This document shows, in pieces, positions 1-10,079 of a stretch of DNA of 64,000 nt. The notes beneath the pieces are model-generated. The model was not told the DNA's origin. It saw only the letters and a list, made by a program, of their open reading frames with translations, and did not search any database. The position numbers and the translations under genes were made by a program. How positions within the stretch are numbered: position 1 is the stretch's first letter; every line of letters starts with the position of its first letter. The stretch comes from Pratylenchus scribneri (Eukaryota; Nematoda; Chromadorea; Rhabditida; Pratylenchidae): assembly GCA_030063045.1 (NCBI GenBank), contig JAQSEB010000223.1, positions 247,530 to 311,529 of the forward strand, written 5' to 3'.

Positions 1-2999
1 GGGACAGAAAGGCAAGGCCCGGATGGATATTTCAGGGTTTCCCATTTCTGGGTAAAATAATGGGCTACAGTCACACGGCGATAGCTTTCTCGAAAAGCCG
101 AGAGTAAATTTGCTCCTAATGCGGTAATCCTTGTTCCTGTCACTCGCCTATTTCGATCCCCCATGTGATTGGTCCACACAGTGCGCTCCAAAAGGATTTC
201 CAAGAGTTTGGCGCGCAATTGGGAAGAACTTAAAAGGCGCTCGGGAACATCATCCAAGGGTAATCCAGAGATTTCCGCGGCTATTTTCAGAGCATTCACT
301 CGAATAGGCATAATTTTGGATAATAAGAATTTAAAGAAAGGGATAGGGATATTCGCAAGTTTGTAATATTGTTCGCTGAATAAAGGGGAATATGAAAAAT
401 ATTCAACAGCGAAAAGTTGCCCGATGAGAATCCCAAAAAATCGCCCAAAATGAAAGAATGAGGCTGGTTTGGCCAAAAAAGATGATTTTATGGGAAGGCG
501 ATTGAAGGCAGCTGGATGGAAAGAAAAGTTGGCCCCTAGGGCGGAGCTGACGAATGCTCTTCCATTTTTGGACTGCCAGGATGGTCCATCGCCGATTTTC
601 TCATCAGAAACAAAAATGAAAGCCCAACTTTGGAAGCTTTCTCCAAAGTACATTGGGTAATGGTATATGAATAATCCACGATTGGGCTCAAAAGTTGCCT
701 CGGCTTGGCAACCATCGGCGGAGAGGGAAAGTAAAAATCCGTACAAAAAATATAAAATGAAAAGATTTCTGCTTAAAAGCCGATAAGTTCGAAAAATTGG
801 ATTGAAGTAAATAAAGATAGCCAAGATAATAAGAAATCCAAGTAAAAAGAGTATAAAAAATGGTGAATTATTCAATAAAAATCCATAAATTTCTGCCCAA
901 TCTGTTGGCAATTCAAATCCACTTAAAAACTTTGGGATATTCCATTTAGAAGCTTTTTTGGTCATATTTTCGCTTACTCTATTCCATTCTTCTCCATTAT
1001 TAGCCAGAAGGTATAAATGACCTTCTAACCAAAAGAAGGTGGAATTTTTACCACAATTGACTGTGCAATTCATTCCAATTTCGGCATTTGAAAATCCAAG
1101 CGTGATATTTTGGATTGATTCTTTTTCATGGCAAAAAGCCGTAAAAATCAATTCACCACACTTTATTTCCGCGATTTGATTACCAAAATCGCTTTTGCAT
1201 GTATAGGTCAATTCCCCACCACTTAGGCAATTGTAACAGCCTTTTAATGATATGGGGTTTAATGAGCAAGTGGCACTTTCCTTTTGTAAAATAGTTTTTA
1301 AACCATCAAAGCTCAGCATAATTAGAATGGATGTTGAATGAGTTTCCGCGATAATTTTCCTTTCTTTAAAACGAAAATTATAAAATGGTGTATTCAAGTC
1401 CAATTGCTTCTCCGGATCCTCCATTATATTTTCTAAATTTGAGTTCCTGCAAATACATTCCACTTTTGCATTATCATGCTCCGGATAGCACTCAGAACAG
1501 GCGGATCTCATGAGAGTACAATTTTTGAAAGAATCAGCTGCTTTTTTGTCTGGACAAAATAAATCAGTTTGAATTTCGTCTGTCAAAGCTGCTGAGTTTT
1601 CATTTGTCAAAAAATAACGATTGAATAATGTTGAAGGAGCTTGGAGACCGCCAATTAATGATAAGGAAAATTTATTCCAATTGGTAGTCATTCCTTGAAA
1701 CAAGGTTAATTCTTCTTCTCCTTCTATTTTTCCATTATTCCAAAATTTAATATTTGTTTCCACTCGAAATCTCCAATTTTGGCAACGAATTAATTCGTAT
1801 GTAAAATTGGAAATTGGCTGGGCATATGGTCGGTAAAAGAGACATGATGAGCCCGGAACCAATCCACAGCCGCACCAGAGAAAACTACATGAATTTTTGC
1901 AAAAGGAAAGGCCCGGAAATTCATTAATTTCCGCCAATTCTGGAATCATTGTTTCTGGCCTAACCTTTTCGCAAAAGTCAGATTGACAAGACCAATCCAA
2001 TGGACAACTTTTGTAATGTTTGGTGATGATGGTGTATGAGCGTAAATATTTGGAGATAAATGGAACACATTCAAATCCAAGTGATTTCGGGCTTAGCTCA
2101 ATTTCACCAAAAATATCTCCATTTTGTCTCTTTAACACTAAATTAATCAATTGCCCTTTAGGAATAAGACTAAGTAGCGTTTTTCCCATTAATTTGCATA
2201 TTTCTCCTTCTTTTGTTTTCATGCATTCTTCATTCGTAATAGAAAGAGAATGAGTTTCGGTTGATCCATTGATTTGCAATAAATTTTCTCCAAAAATCAG
2301 TAATATCATCAATCCAACTAATCTTTTGAGACGACGATTTCGCCTTTGTTGCTTAGTTGATCGGCGATATTTTTCATTGGTTTTTGAAATCAAATTTCTT
2401 GTTTCTTTTCCACGATTTTCTGCTCTCATTTTCCAGCAAAATTGTAATAAAAAGCGAATTGGAAACAGAAAAATGCAGAAAAGACAATATAAATATTTAA
2501 AGCAATTAAAGAAGAAATTAATAATAATTATAAAAAGAATTAATCCAGATAAGATTCCTCCATATATTATTTTTGAATAAGTCGGAAAGCATTCTGGATT
2601 CAGAATCCATTCCCATTTTGATTGCATAATGCTGCAAGCATTTTGGGCTGGACAGAATTTATTTAATTGTTTCATTTTTCCTCGTTTGGGCCAAAAATGT
2701 GCCCAGCATTCATAATCATTTACTAGAATGTATTCTGGTAAATACATAACCAAATCTGACACATATTTGTGATTGAGACACAATTCATAGGAATTGCAAC
2801 AAATCTCTACTTTGTGATATTGAGAAGGAGATTTGGCAATAATTCCGTTTGGCAAACATGTGAGAGAACAATTTCGGCAATTATCCATACTAATTGGTCG
2901 ACAAAATCCATTATTAAATCCATAAATCAAAATTAATAAAATGATGTTAAAGAGAGTGGAAATGGGCACTTTCCAAGGCTTTATAGCCCTTAATTCCAT
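1..2999 (-). other. Env-like glycoprotein region in frame behind integrase
   Basis: An in-frame Met at 2999 is followed within 15 residues by a hydrophobic segment (about 2960-2915) that could act as a signal peptide, then a cysteine-rich stretch. A long membrane segment lies near 2560-2430, and basic clusters of the furin type (RRNRR, RLKR) near 2350-2320 precede a second hydrophobic segment. Next comes a dense cysteine block (SFCKNSCSFLWCGCG, about 1905-1860), several N-glycosylation sequons, and further hydrophobic segments near 860-700. Nematode Tas and some Cer elements are known to carry Env proteins related to the phlebovirus Gn/Gc type, and the cysteine block has that look. I infer that assignment from layout and have not aligned it. 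It could be expressed from a spliced subgenomic RNA rather than as part of one giant polyprotein. It is still open at base 1. Confidence 0.6.
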
Positions 3000-5900
3000 C
3001 TTTTTATTCAATTTTGTGTCATCCAATTTATCCTTTTTAATTTCTTTTTCTTCCATTTTTATTTCACTTTTATCAGGAAATTCATTTTTGTTCCCATACT
3101 CATTCATCTCCAGTGGGAATAATTTGGAAATAGGTCTAGTTATTGACTTTTTATTTGGCATTAATAATTTAGCCGTTCTGATTTGACCTTCGCTGCCAAA
3201 AAGTTCAATAACTTTGCCTAATTTCCATAAATTACGAGCTTTTCCTTCATCTTCAACCAAAACAATTTCATCAATTTTTGGTGAACGAATTGTTTGGGAA
3301 TGAGGACCTTTGTGTTTTGTCTGTTCCAAAGTCCTTTCTCTTAGCATTAATAAATATCTTGTTTTCCAAATTTTCCAAAATTCATCCAGTGTATGCTTGC
3401 TGGACTGCCAGAATTTTTTCAATTCTTCAGGCTTATTTGGAATATTCATTTCAAAATTTTCATCATTTATTTCATCCTCATCTAATTTATTTAATAGATT
3501 AATTGTTAATGTGCCTTTAGGCAGCAAAAAATCAACGGGGCGAAGGGCACGAAAACTATCCAATTCATCAGGAACCCATGTCAAGGGTCTTTGATTGATG
3601 ACGGATTCGACTTCCGCTGAAAATGACTCCATTTCATTCCAGTCTATTATTTTTCGCCCCAGAGTGCGTTTAAAAACACTTTTCACAATTCCAATTAAAC
3701 GTTCATAAGTAGCTCCTTGCCACGGAGAGAGGGCAGGAATATGTGACCATACAATTTTATTTTCATTTAGATAATCGGCCAATTTATTTTTATCCAATTT
3801 AATTTTTTCAGAAGCATCCGCTTCAAATAATTTGGACAAAGCCCTAAAAGAAGAACCATTATCGCTCAAAATTCTTTTAGGCGATCCACGACGGGCCGAA
3901 AATCTGCGCAAAATATGTATTAAAGTCAATGTTGATAGGTCCAAAACCGGGACTAAATAAATAGCTCGGGTAATTAGGCATGAAATAATTATTAACCAAC
4001 ATTTTGTGGTTTTTCCTTTTTCTTTGCAAAAAGTTGGCCCTAGATAATCTATGCCAATACTAGAAAAAGGCAAAGCCGAATTTCCACGATCCGGTGGTAA
4101 TTGGGGCATTATTGGCAGGGCAAACGGCGGCGAATTAATTCGAGAACAAAGCATACATTTTTTCACAATATTGCGTACCGTTCTGCGGGCCTGAGGCATC
4201 CAAAATCGACCCAAAAATTTATTTAGGGTACAATTTGGACCCAAATGCAATAATTTTTGATGAATATCCATAATCAATAATTCCACAAATTTACTGTGTT
4301 TATCCAAAACAATAGGGTGAGATAAATCATATTCCGCTTCACTTTTCTGAATACGCGTAATCAATCTCCAAATTCCATTTTTATCCTTTTCCATATTAAT
4401 ATTCTTCATCTTTTTCATAATTTCTGGAATATTAATTTGATTTAATTTAATCAGCCAATTTTCAGCTAATTCCATTTCATTCAATGAAGGAAGATTAACT
4501 TCCATTTCATATGATTTCTGATTATTCCGGCGGCATTGATGCATGAATTTAAAGCAAAAACCTATCGTTTTTACTAGTTTTCCAAACGAACTGAATTTAT
4601 TTATATCAATTATTTTTCGATCAATTTCCTCAATTTTTGGAATTGCAAAAGCATTCAATTCATTTTCTCCATCTTTAGGCTCAACTTTTAATCGCATTTC
4701 AGCAGGCCATTCATCTGGAGTCGATAGCAGCCATTTTGGACCTTTCCACCATAATTCTGATTTTTTCCAATCATCGATTGAAATTCCTTTGGTGCCAAGA
4801 TCCGCGGGATTCTCTTCGCTTCTTACAAACCCAAAATCCACATTTTCATATTTTCTAATTTCATTTATTCGATTTAATACGAATTTTGGATGATGCTCAT
4901 TGGAATTAATCCAGGCCAATGTGGCCTGGTTATCCGTCCATAGAAACTCATTTTTAAATAATTTATCATCCATATTTATTAATAATTGTTCTTTGACGAA
5001 TTTTTGCACTCTTAATCCAAGTACAATTGCTAAAAGTTCCATTCTTGGAATGGAAATATCCTTTTTATGGGGTTTCAATCTATTTTTAGCAAAAATCAAA
5101 TTGGAATCAACCCCATTTTCTGATTCCACGATCAAATAAATGGCAACACAATATGCATTTTTTGAAGCATCGACCAAAGCATGAAGCTGAATAGAATTGG
5201 GATTAGAAGGGAGAATGCGCCTTGGCATTTCAAATGAATTTTCCTCCCATTCCGATGTAATTTCACGCCATTCTTTCCTCATTTCTAATGGGAGAGGTTC
5301 ATCCCAAGTTGTGTTAACATCCCACGTTTTTTGGAAGAATAATTTGGCATTTAAAAGGCATGGAATTTTAACACCCAAAGGGTCAAAATTTGATGCCAAT
5401 TCTTCTAAAACAATGCGTCTGGTCACCTCATTAGCCATTTTTATTTGAGGAAATTTCAATATTATTTTGTCATTCTTAATATCCCAAGGAAGGCCTAAAA
5501 TTTTAGCGTCTTTTTGCAGTTTATCCTCCATGGGAATCAAATCATTAACAATTTGAGAATTTGATATAAATTCTCGCAAATTCATTTTTCCTGAAGCAAA
5601 TATTTTCTTTGATTCCATGTAATTTTCAATCGCCTCATTTTCATTTTTACATGCCATAAAAGCATTATCCATATAGATATTATCTTTAATATTTAAGGCT
5701 AAATTAGTTCCAATTTGTTCTAAATGATGCCTCAAAGTTGCCATCAACAAAAACGGCGAGCTTATTACGCCGAATGGAACTCGCTGGAAGCGCAAAATGC
5801 GCAAATTGTTTTGGTTAATGGGCTGCGCAATATCGCGCACCCAAATGAATTTCACAACATTCCGGTCTTCTTCATGGAGCTCGATTTGTAAAAAGGCAGC

Positions 5901-8591
5901 TTGAATATCAGCCCACATAGCAATTGCAGGCATTCTAAATCGCAGCAGCATGCCAGCCAAATCTGGCAAATAATCCTTTCCACGATAAAGGCATTCATTT
6001 AGCGATTTTTTGCCCCTAGGATGGGCATTAGCAGCATAAACTAAACGAATTTTATGTGTTATAACAGCATGAAATGGCAAAAAGTGCTCCAACGAACCAG
6101 GGTTTCTGGTCGTATCCTCAATAATTGAATCATTCAATTGATCCATTATTATGTCATTTACTTTTTTCAGCAATTCAGGATTATCTTTTAATTTCCCATA
6201 TAATCCTTTCAATCGAGAAAAAGCCATATCAAAATTAGAAGGTAATTCTGGGTGGAGGTCCTTCCATGGCCATCCAACCCGATACCTTCCATTAATTTGC
6301 TGAATTGAAGCTGAAAACAATTTTTCAGCAATTTCATCCTCATTTTCCTTCGGTTCATCATAAATTCCAACATTTTCCAAGTCCCAAAATTTTCTTATGA
6401 CTTCCTCATCAATCGGAGGAGGAACAGATTTAACAGTAGCAGTTAAGGCTGCCAAAGTGCCATTTCCTTGGAAATTTGGTAAATTGGGTTTCCGACCACA
6501 AAGAATTGGTCCAACCGAAGTATAAATTTTATAGAAATAGGGGGATATTTCCTTAATATCCCGGAAAAATCGCCAAAATTCGCCAATACATATCATCAAA
6601 TCGGGCTTACGGTCCGACATTTGTAATTTGCCGGATTTAATATCGCAGCATTGAATGGGAGTGTGAATCCAATTTTGGCCATAAACAATTAATTCCTCCA
6701 CGTTACTGTCATTTAATTGTATATTTAGTAAATAGAGTGGAGTTTTAACTTTTATAGCCATTTTGCTTAATGGCACATGGACATCCAACGATTTTTCACC
6801 AATTTTTGGCAAATTTAACTTTTTTATTAAGTCCATTCTTAAGAATGGCACTTGACTCATTGAATCAAAAGCACCCAAAGCCTTCACTTTGGCCTCCGGC
6901 GCATGAGGAGAAAAAATTACCATATCCACTGACATCAATAAATTATTTTGTGGAGAATGTTTGACTGCTGTCATTTGTGCAATAGCCTTTTCAGATTCCG
7001 ACTCATCCTCCACGTTATCCTCGTTTTCTGGGGCAGCAATTGTGGCATTAACTTTTGCCCCTTTATTTTTTCCTCCTTTATTTTCATTGGAGTTCTTATT
7101 AAATTTTTTGCCACAAATACATTGGTGATGCATTCCGTTGCAAATTCTACAATTTTTACCACTTTTACAATTGCTTGAAATATGGTCGCTTCGTAAACAA
7201 CGGAAGCACCTTTTATCATTTATGAGGATTTTAATTCGCTCCTCTTTAGTGGTAAATTTTGGACACTCAGTAGACCAGTGATTTTCTTTACAGAAAACAC
7301 ATGGCGGAATTTGCCGTTTTTTGCTTTCGGTAATCGTGCCGAAAGTACGGGCTTTATCATGGGGTTCCTTATTCTTTTTCTCATCCGATTTATTTGGTTC
7401 CCCTTTATTTTGGCGCAATTTAACACATCGGTCAATTTCCATTTGTAATGAGACATAATCGGCCAATATTTTGCGAAGAGTGTTCAAATCCCATAATTTA
7501 GGGTCATAAGACCGTTCTGCCTTCACCACATGCTCAATTACCCTTTTAGGCAATTTAGATTTAATAATATTTAGTAGAAATCCATCTTTAGTGTTAAGGC
7601 AGTTCATATTTTTCAGCTGTCTGCAGATCCTTTCGAAGGATTGCACAAAATTATCTAAAGACTGGACTTCATCATTAGGTGAAGCTAAATGAATCAATTC
7701 GGACTGCAGGGATTCTCTCAACGCTTTAGAATCAGCATATTTTTCTTTCAATGCTTTAACCACCAAATCATAATTGTCATTAGTGACCGCATATCCTGAT
7801 ACCATAGGTAAAACCTTTTTATCCAAGTGCGACAATAAATAAGTCAATTTATGCACTCGTGGGATCCGCATAGAGTCAACCGACGCTTCAAATGCTTGCC
7901 AAAAGGCAGAAAAATTAAGCGGGTCCCCATCAAATTTTGGTATCTGGAAAGGTGGTAATTTTATCGGCAAATAATCCTCCGTTCCAAAATCATCGCCAAA
8001 TCCATGTCCAAACCCATGTTTTGGAGTCGACATAAATCTTGGGGGTGCAATTGGACGATTAATTGGACTAATATGTGGAGAATTCTGTATTGCCGTTCTC
8101 ATTGTTTGATTCTGCCGTGGGGCTTCCAAGGCTTCCTCATTATTATTATTATTTTGCTGATTCTCTTCATTATTTGCATTTGTCGGATTATTATTATTAT
8201 TATTTTCCACAAAATCACTAGAACGTGAACTCCCATCATGGGAATGATCGGAATGTTCGGCAAGCTCAATTTGTATATCTCCAAGAATTTGCCTGCCTTC
8301 TTCCATATATTCGACAAAATGCAAATCATCCATTTTAAAATTATCATAAATAGCATTTTCGGCTTCTAATGCCTCATCTTCCAATGTGTCAATGTATGCC
8401 TGCCACTCATTATGAAGAGTGTCCAACCGAGTTAATGTCGTAGTTAAGCGGACTTGCTCTTGACGAATCATAGTCAAAGTGTCCTCTTTTTTATCTTTAA
8501 TATCCAATAATGTTTTAGCAATTTCCATCCGATCCCTCAAATATTTAATTGCTGGTCCAATCGTACTACGGATTTTCCCAGATCTAGACAT
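1..8591 (-). CDS. Gag-Pol-Env polyprotein of a Pao/BEL element (open at left edge)
   Basis: The ATG at 8591 opens a frame with no stop down to base 1, at least 2,863 codons. In order I see: a charged N-terminal stretch with two poly-Asn runs (about residues 125-165); a DUF1759-like core with the motif KFDGDPLNFSAFW near residue 215; two zinc knuckles (residues about 430-480, one a perfect C-x2-C-x4-H-x4-C); a protease-like region where the expected DSG reads DSM (about 576); an RT with DIQAAFLQI and IYMDN in the place of the YxDD box; RNase H acidic residues in VDAS, RMEL and WTDN (about 1134-1217); an integrase with an HHCC zinc region and D, D, E in GIDYLG, LSDNGS and TYERL (about 1509-1626); then an Env-like region from about residue 1865. 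Replication would go through a cytoplasmic particle. The fusion of Env to Pol without a stop is unusual. The protease and RT motif changes may reflect the nematode subgroup or loss of activity. Confidence 0.88.
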   Translation of the reverse strand, partial: MSRSGKIRSTIGPAIKYLRDRMEIAKTLLDIKDKKEDTLTMIRQEQVRLTTTLTRLDTLHNEWQAYIDTLEDEALEAENAIYDNFKMDDLHFVEYMEEGRQILGDIQIELAEHSDHSHDGSSRSSDFVENNNNNNPTNANNEENQQNNNNNEEALEAPRQNQTMRTAIQNSPHISPINRPIAPPRFMSTPKHGFGHGFGDDFGTEDYLPIKLPPFQIPKFDGDPLNFSAFWQAFEASVDSMRIPRVHKLTYLLSHLDKKVLPMVSGYAVTNDNYDLVVKALKEKYADSKALRESLQSELIHLASPNDEVQSLDNFVQSFERICRQLKNMNCLNTKDGFLLNIIKSKLPKRVIEHVVKAERSYDPKLWDLNTLRKILADYVSLQMEIDRCVKLRQNKGEPNKSDEKKNKEPHDKARTFGTITESKKRQIPPCVFCKENHWSTECPKFTTKEERIKILINDKRCFRCLRSDHISSNCKSGKNCRICNGMHHQCICGKKFNKNSNENKGGKNKGAKVNATIAAPENEDNVEDESESEKAIAQMTAVKHSPQNNLLMSVDMVIFSPHAPEAKVKALGAFDSMSQVPFLRMDLIKKLNLPKIGEKSLDVHVPLSKMAIKVKTPLYLLNIQLNDSNVEELIVYGQNWIHTPIQCCDIKSGKLQMSDRKPDLMICIGEFWRFFRDIKEISPYFYKIYTSVGPILCGRKPNLPNFQGNGTLAALTATVKSVPPPIDEEVIRKFWDLENVGIYDEPKENEDEIAEKLFSASIQQINGRYRVGWPWKDLHPELPSNFDMAFSRLKGLYGKLKDNPELLKKVNDIIMDQLNDSIIEDTTRNPGSLEHFLPFHAVITHKIRLVYAANAHPRGKKSLNECLYRGKDYLPDLAGMLLRFRMPAIAMWADIQAAFLQIELHEEDRNVVKFIWVRDIAQPINQNNLRILRFQRVPFGVISSPFLLMATLRHHLEQIGTNLALNIKDNIYMDNAFMACKNENEAIENYMESKKIFASGKMNLREFISNSQIVNDLIPMEDKLQKDAKILGLPWDIKNDKIILKFPQIKMANEVTRRIVLEELASNFDPLGVKIPCLLNAKLFFQKTWDVNTTWDEPLPLEMRKEWREITSEWEENSFEMPRRILPSNPNSIQLHALVDASKNAYCVAIYLIVESENGVDSNLIFAKNRLKPHKKDISIPRMELLAIVLGLRVQKFVKEQLLINMDDKLFKNEFLWTDNQATLAWINSNEHHPKFVLNRINEIRKYENVDFGFVRSEENPADLGTKGISIDDWKKSELWWKGPKWLLSTPDEWPAEMRLKVEPKDGENELNAFAIPKIEEIDRKIIDINKFSSFGKLVKTIGFCFKFMHQCRRNNQKSYEMEVNLPSLNEMELAENWLIKLNQINIPEIMKKMKNINMEKDKNGIWRLITRIQKSEAEYDLSHPIVLDKHSKFVELLIMDIHQKLLHLGPNCTLNKFLGRFWMPQARRTVRNIVKKCMLCSRINSPPFALPIMPQLPPDRGNSALPFSSIGIDYLGPTFCKEKGKTTKCWLIIISCLITRAIYLVPVLDLSTLTLIHILRRFSARRGSPKRILSDNGSSFRALSKLFEADASEKIKLDKNKLADYLNENKIVWSHIPALSPWQGATYERLIGIVKSVFKRTLGRKIIDWNEMESFSAEVESVINQRPLTWVPDELDSFRALRPVDFLLPKGTLTINLLNKLDEDEINDENFEMNIPNKPEELKKFWQSSKHTLDEFWKIWKTRYLLMLRERTLEQTKHKGPHSQTIRSPKIDEIVLVEDEGKARNLWKLGKVIELFGSEGQIRTAKLLMPNKKSITRPISKLFPLEMNEYGNKNEFPDKSEIKMEEKEIKKDKLDDTKLNKKMELRAIKPWKVPISTLFNIILLILIYGFNNGFCRPISMDNCRNCSLTCLPNGIIAKSPSQYHKVEICCNSYELCLNHKYVSDLVMYLPEYILVNDYECWAHFWPKRGKMKQLNKFCPAQNACSIMQSKWEWILNPECFPTYSKIIYGGILSGLILFIIIINFFFNCFKYLYCLFCIFLFPIRFLLQFCWKMRAENRGKETRNLISKTNEKYRRSTKQQRRNRRLKRLVGLMILLIFGENLLQINGSTETHSLSITNEECMKTKEGEICKLMGKTLLSLIPKGQLINLVLKRQNGDIFGEIELSPKSLGFECVPFISKYLRSYTIITKHYKSCPLDWSCQSDFCEKVRPETMIPELAEINEFPGLSFCKNSCSFLWCGCGLVPGSSCLFYRPYAQPISNFTYELIRCQNWRFRVETNIKFWNNGKIEGEEELTLFQGMTTNWNKFSLSLIGGLQAPSTLFNRYFLTNENSAALTDEIQTDLFCPDKKAADSFKNCTLMRSACSECYPEHDNAKVECICRNSNLENIMEDPEKQLDLNTPFYNFRFKERKIIAETHSTSILIMLSFDGLKTILQKESATCSLNPISLKGCYNCLSGGELTYTCKSDFGNQIAEIKCGELIFTAFCHEKESIQNITLGFSNAEIGMNCTVNCGKNSTFFWLEGHLYLLANNGEEWNRVSENMTKKASKWNIPKFLSGFELPTDWAEIYGFLLNNSPFFILFLLGFLIILAIFIYFNPIFRTYRLLSRNLFILYFLYGFLLSLSADGCQAEATFEPNRGLFIYHYPMYFGESFQSWAFIFVSDEKIGDGPSWQSKNGRAFVSSALGANFSFHPAAFNRLPIKSSFLAKPASFFHFGRFFGILIGQLFAVEYFSYSPLFSEQYYKLANIPIPFFKFLLSKIMPIRVNALKIAAEISGLPLDDVPERLLSSSQLRAKLLEILLERTVWTNHMGDRNRRVTGTRITALGANLLSAFRESYRRVTVAHYFTQKWETLKYPSGPCLSV

Positions 8592-8831
8592 ATTTAAATC
8601 AATTTATCCCTCGAATATTTATTTATTCCAAATAAAAATTCCAAAAAAAATCCAAGTCCAAAAGTACGATTTATTTTTGTCCGTCCGCCGAACAAAAATT
8701 TTCTCAAAGGCAAAAAGTTGATTCACCAACGAAATATATTTCCTTGGCCAAAAATGGAATGGATTGAAGAAAAAATCTTTCCACAAAATTTATTTCACAA
8801 TCCAAAACTATAGCAAGTTTGGAATTAGGTT

Positions 8832-8843
8832 GTAGCGGCACCA
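8832..8843 (-). promoter_or_regulatory. tRNA primer-binding site
   Basis: On the minus strand TGGTGCCGCTAC follows the LTR end after two bases. It starts with TGG, the complement of a tRNA CCA tail, as expected for minus-strand priming. The identity of the tRNA was not determined. The leader from 8592 to 8831 has no other feature I can name. Confidence 0.6.
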
Positions 8844-8845
8844 CT

Positions 8846-9059
8846 TGTTGGATATTGAATATGGACCAAATTAATCGAATTTATATGGATAAATTATATA
8901 ATTGGATTTTCCTCTTTATTAATTATTTCCAATTCAAGTTAGGGGAAAAATCCACGTTTATTTTATATCCACGTTTTCTGAAGTTTATCCGCGTTTTGTC
9001 CACGTTCAACTCCTTGAAGATATGACGGCCAAGCGCTTGAACCGATGATGGAATCAACA
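8846..9059 (-). repeat. Candidate 5' LTR of the Pao/BEL element
   Basis: The segment is bounded by TGTTG (8846-8850) and CAACA (9055-9059), a 5-bp inverted terminal pair. On the minus strand it has a TATAAAA box near 8970 and an AATAAA signal near 8920, in the order expected for U3-R-U5. It ends two bases before the primer-binding site. The second LTR is outside the window, so the boundaries rest on these signals only. Confidence 0.6.
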
Positions 9060-9400
9060 AACGGAGGACTTAAGAATTTGGGAATTTGATGAGGGAAATT
9101 TAGAGGGATGGAAATGGGAAATGAGTGAATAAATGGGATTAATAACCTAAGGGAATAAGCTCAAAAATCCCCAAAATTAATTAATTTGAATTCGAGAAAA
9201 AAAGTATTATTCGCCAATCGCAATGGAAAAAAAGCAAGCAGAAGAATATATTTTTAGGATGTGTCTTTTTTGGTTAAAATTGTCGGAATGAATTCTTCTT
9301 TCCATCCAAAAGCAGGCAAAGGGAAGATGATGATTAATTGTAGTTGAAGAAAAAGATTTAGGCGAATTGGCGAATTGAAGGTTGTCGGCAGTACCGACAA
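9060..9400. other. AT-rich sequence between the LTR and the 5.8S break; no gene seen
   Basis: This does not look like ITS2 or 28S. It is plain AT-rich DNA with no supported frame. At its right end a perfect 7-bp stem with a 5-base loop (9382-9400, TTGTCGG and CCGACAA arms) stands exactly where the 5.8S similarity stops. Confidence 0.6.
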
Positions 9401-9512
9401 TGTGCATTCGAAGCTTTTGTGTTCAAGGTTTCTGCAGTTCACACTATTTATCGCAGTTAGCTGCGTTCTTCATCGACCCACGAGCCGAGTGATCCACCGA
9501 TAAGACTAGAAT
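9401..9512 (-). rRNA. 5.8S rRNA, lacking the 3' end
   Basis: On the minus strand the block TCGGTGGATCACTCGGCTCG, then TCGATGAAGAACGCAGC and a central part ending GAATGCACATTG, is typical of tylenchid 5.8S. Normal 5.8S continues for about 40 more bases with a GC-rich hairpin and the part that pairs with 28S. Here it is replaced by a short perfect hairpin and unrelated DNA. The gene is therefore broken, or this copy is a rearranged pseudogene. Confidence 0.8.
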
Positions 9513-9891
9513 TTTTCACTTGTCATAAAAAAATATTGGAAAAAATGGGGTGCTGGCGTCCCACACACAATAAATGGGCTCATCAAGTCTTAAGCCATGC
9601 ATAGACACACCGTATACAGGCCCTACCGCATTGCCTCATCACAGCCACGGACGAAGACGACTGCTCAGCAACACATAGACACCAGCAGAAGCCGTTTTCT
9701 TGACCGCTCCATCGCAAAAGCCATCAATGAATGGAACCACACAGCGCACTTGTGCGGTTAAGCGGAAAGTCGCCGTATGTGCCGGCACACAACTGTGCAC
9801 ACACAACTCGCACTCTTTAACACTCATCGCAGACATCTGATGAGGAGTGCTCCATAACAAAAACAAGTTTGACCATACATTGGTACGAATG
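9513..9891 (-). other. ITS1 spacer
   Basis: This spacer lies between 18S and 5.8S on the minus strand. It contains GGGACGCCAGCACCCC shortly before 5.8S, a stretch I associate with ITS1 of cyst-nematode relatives. No coding frame is credible. Confidence 0.8.
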
Positions 9892-10044
9892 TAATGATCC
9901 AGCAGCAGGTTCACCTACAGCTACCTTGTTACGACTTTTGCCCGGTTCAAGCCACTGCGATTAAATTGGTTCCCACCAATAAGCAGGCCCGAAAGACTGC
10001 AAATCAGCGGTCCCCAAGTTTCTCGAAATGGCTCAGTCCCGGGC

Positions 10045-10079
<35 letters not shown>

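Larger units (their letters stand above)
1..9059 (-). mobile_element. Pao/BEL LTR retrotransposon, 5' part; 3' LTR lies beyond the left edge
   Basis: Reading on the minus strand, the element starts with a candidate LTR (8846-9059), then a primer-binding site (8832-8843), a 240-base leader and a single long coding frame (8591 to the left edge). The order Gag, aspartic protease, RT, RNase H, integrase with a DUF1759-like Gag core is that of the Pao/BEL superfamily. Only one LTR is visible, so neither the target-site duplication nor LTR divergence (age) can be read. The frame has no stop in 8.6 kb, which suggests a young copy. It lies directly beside a truncated rDNA unit. Confidence 0.9.

Noticed and set aside
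2020..8228. Plus-strand and other-frame short ORFs over the retroelement
   Set aside because: All are shadows of the long minus-strand polyprotein frame.
9060..9380. ITS2 after the 5.8S
   Set aside because: The sequence lacks any ITS2-like or 28S-proximal stem and begins abruptly after a hairpin; it looks like ordinary genomic DNA.
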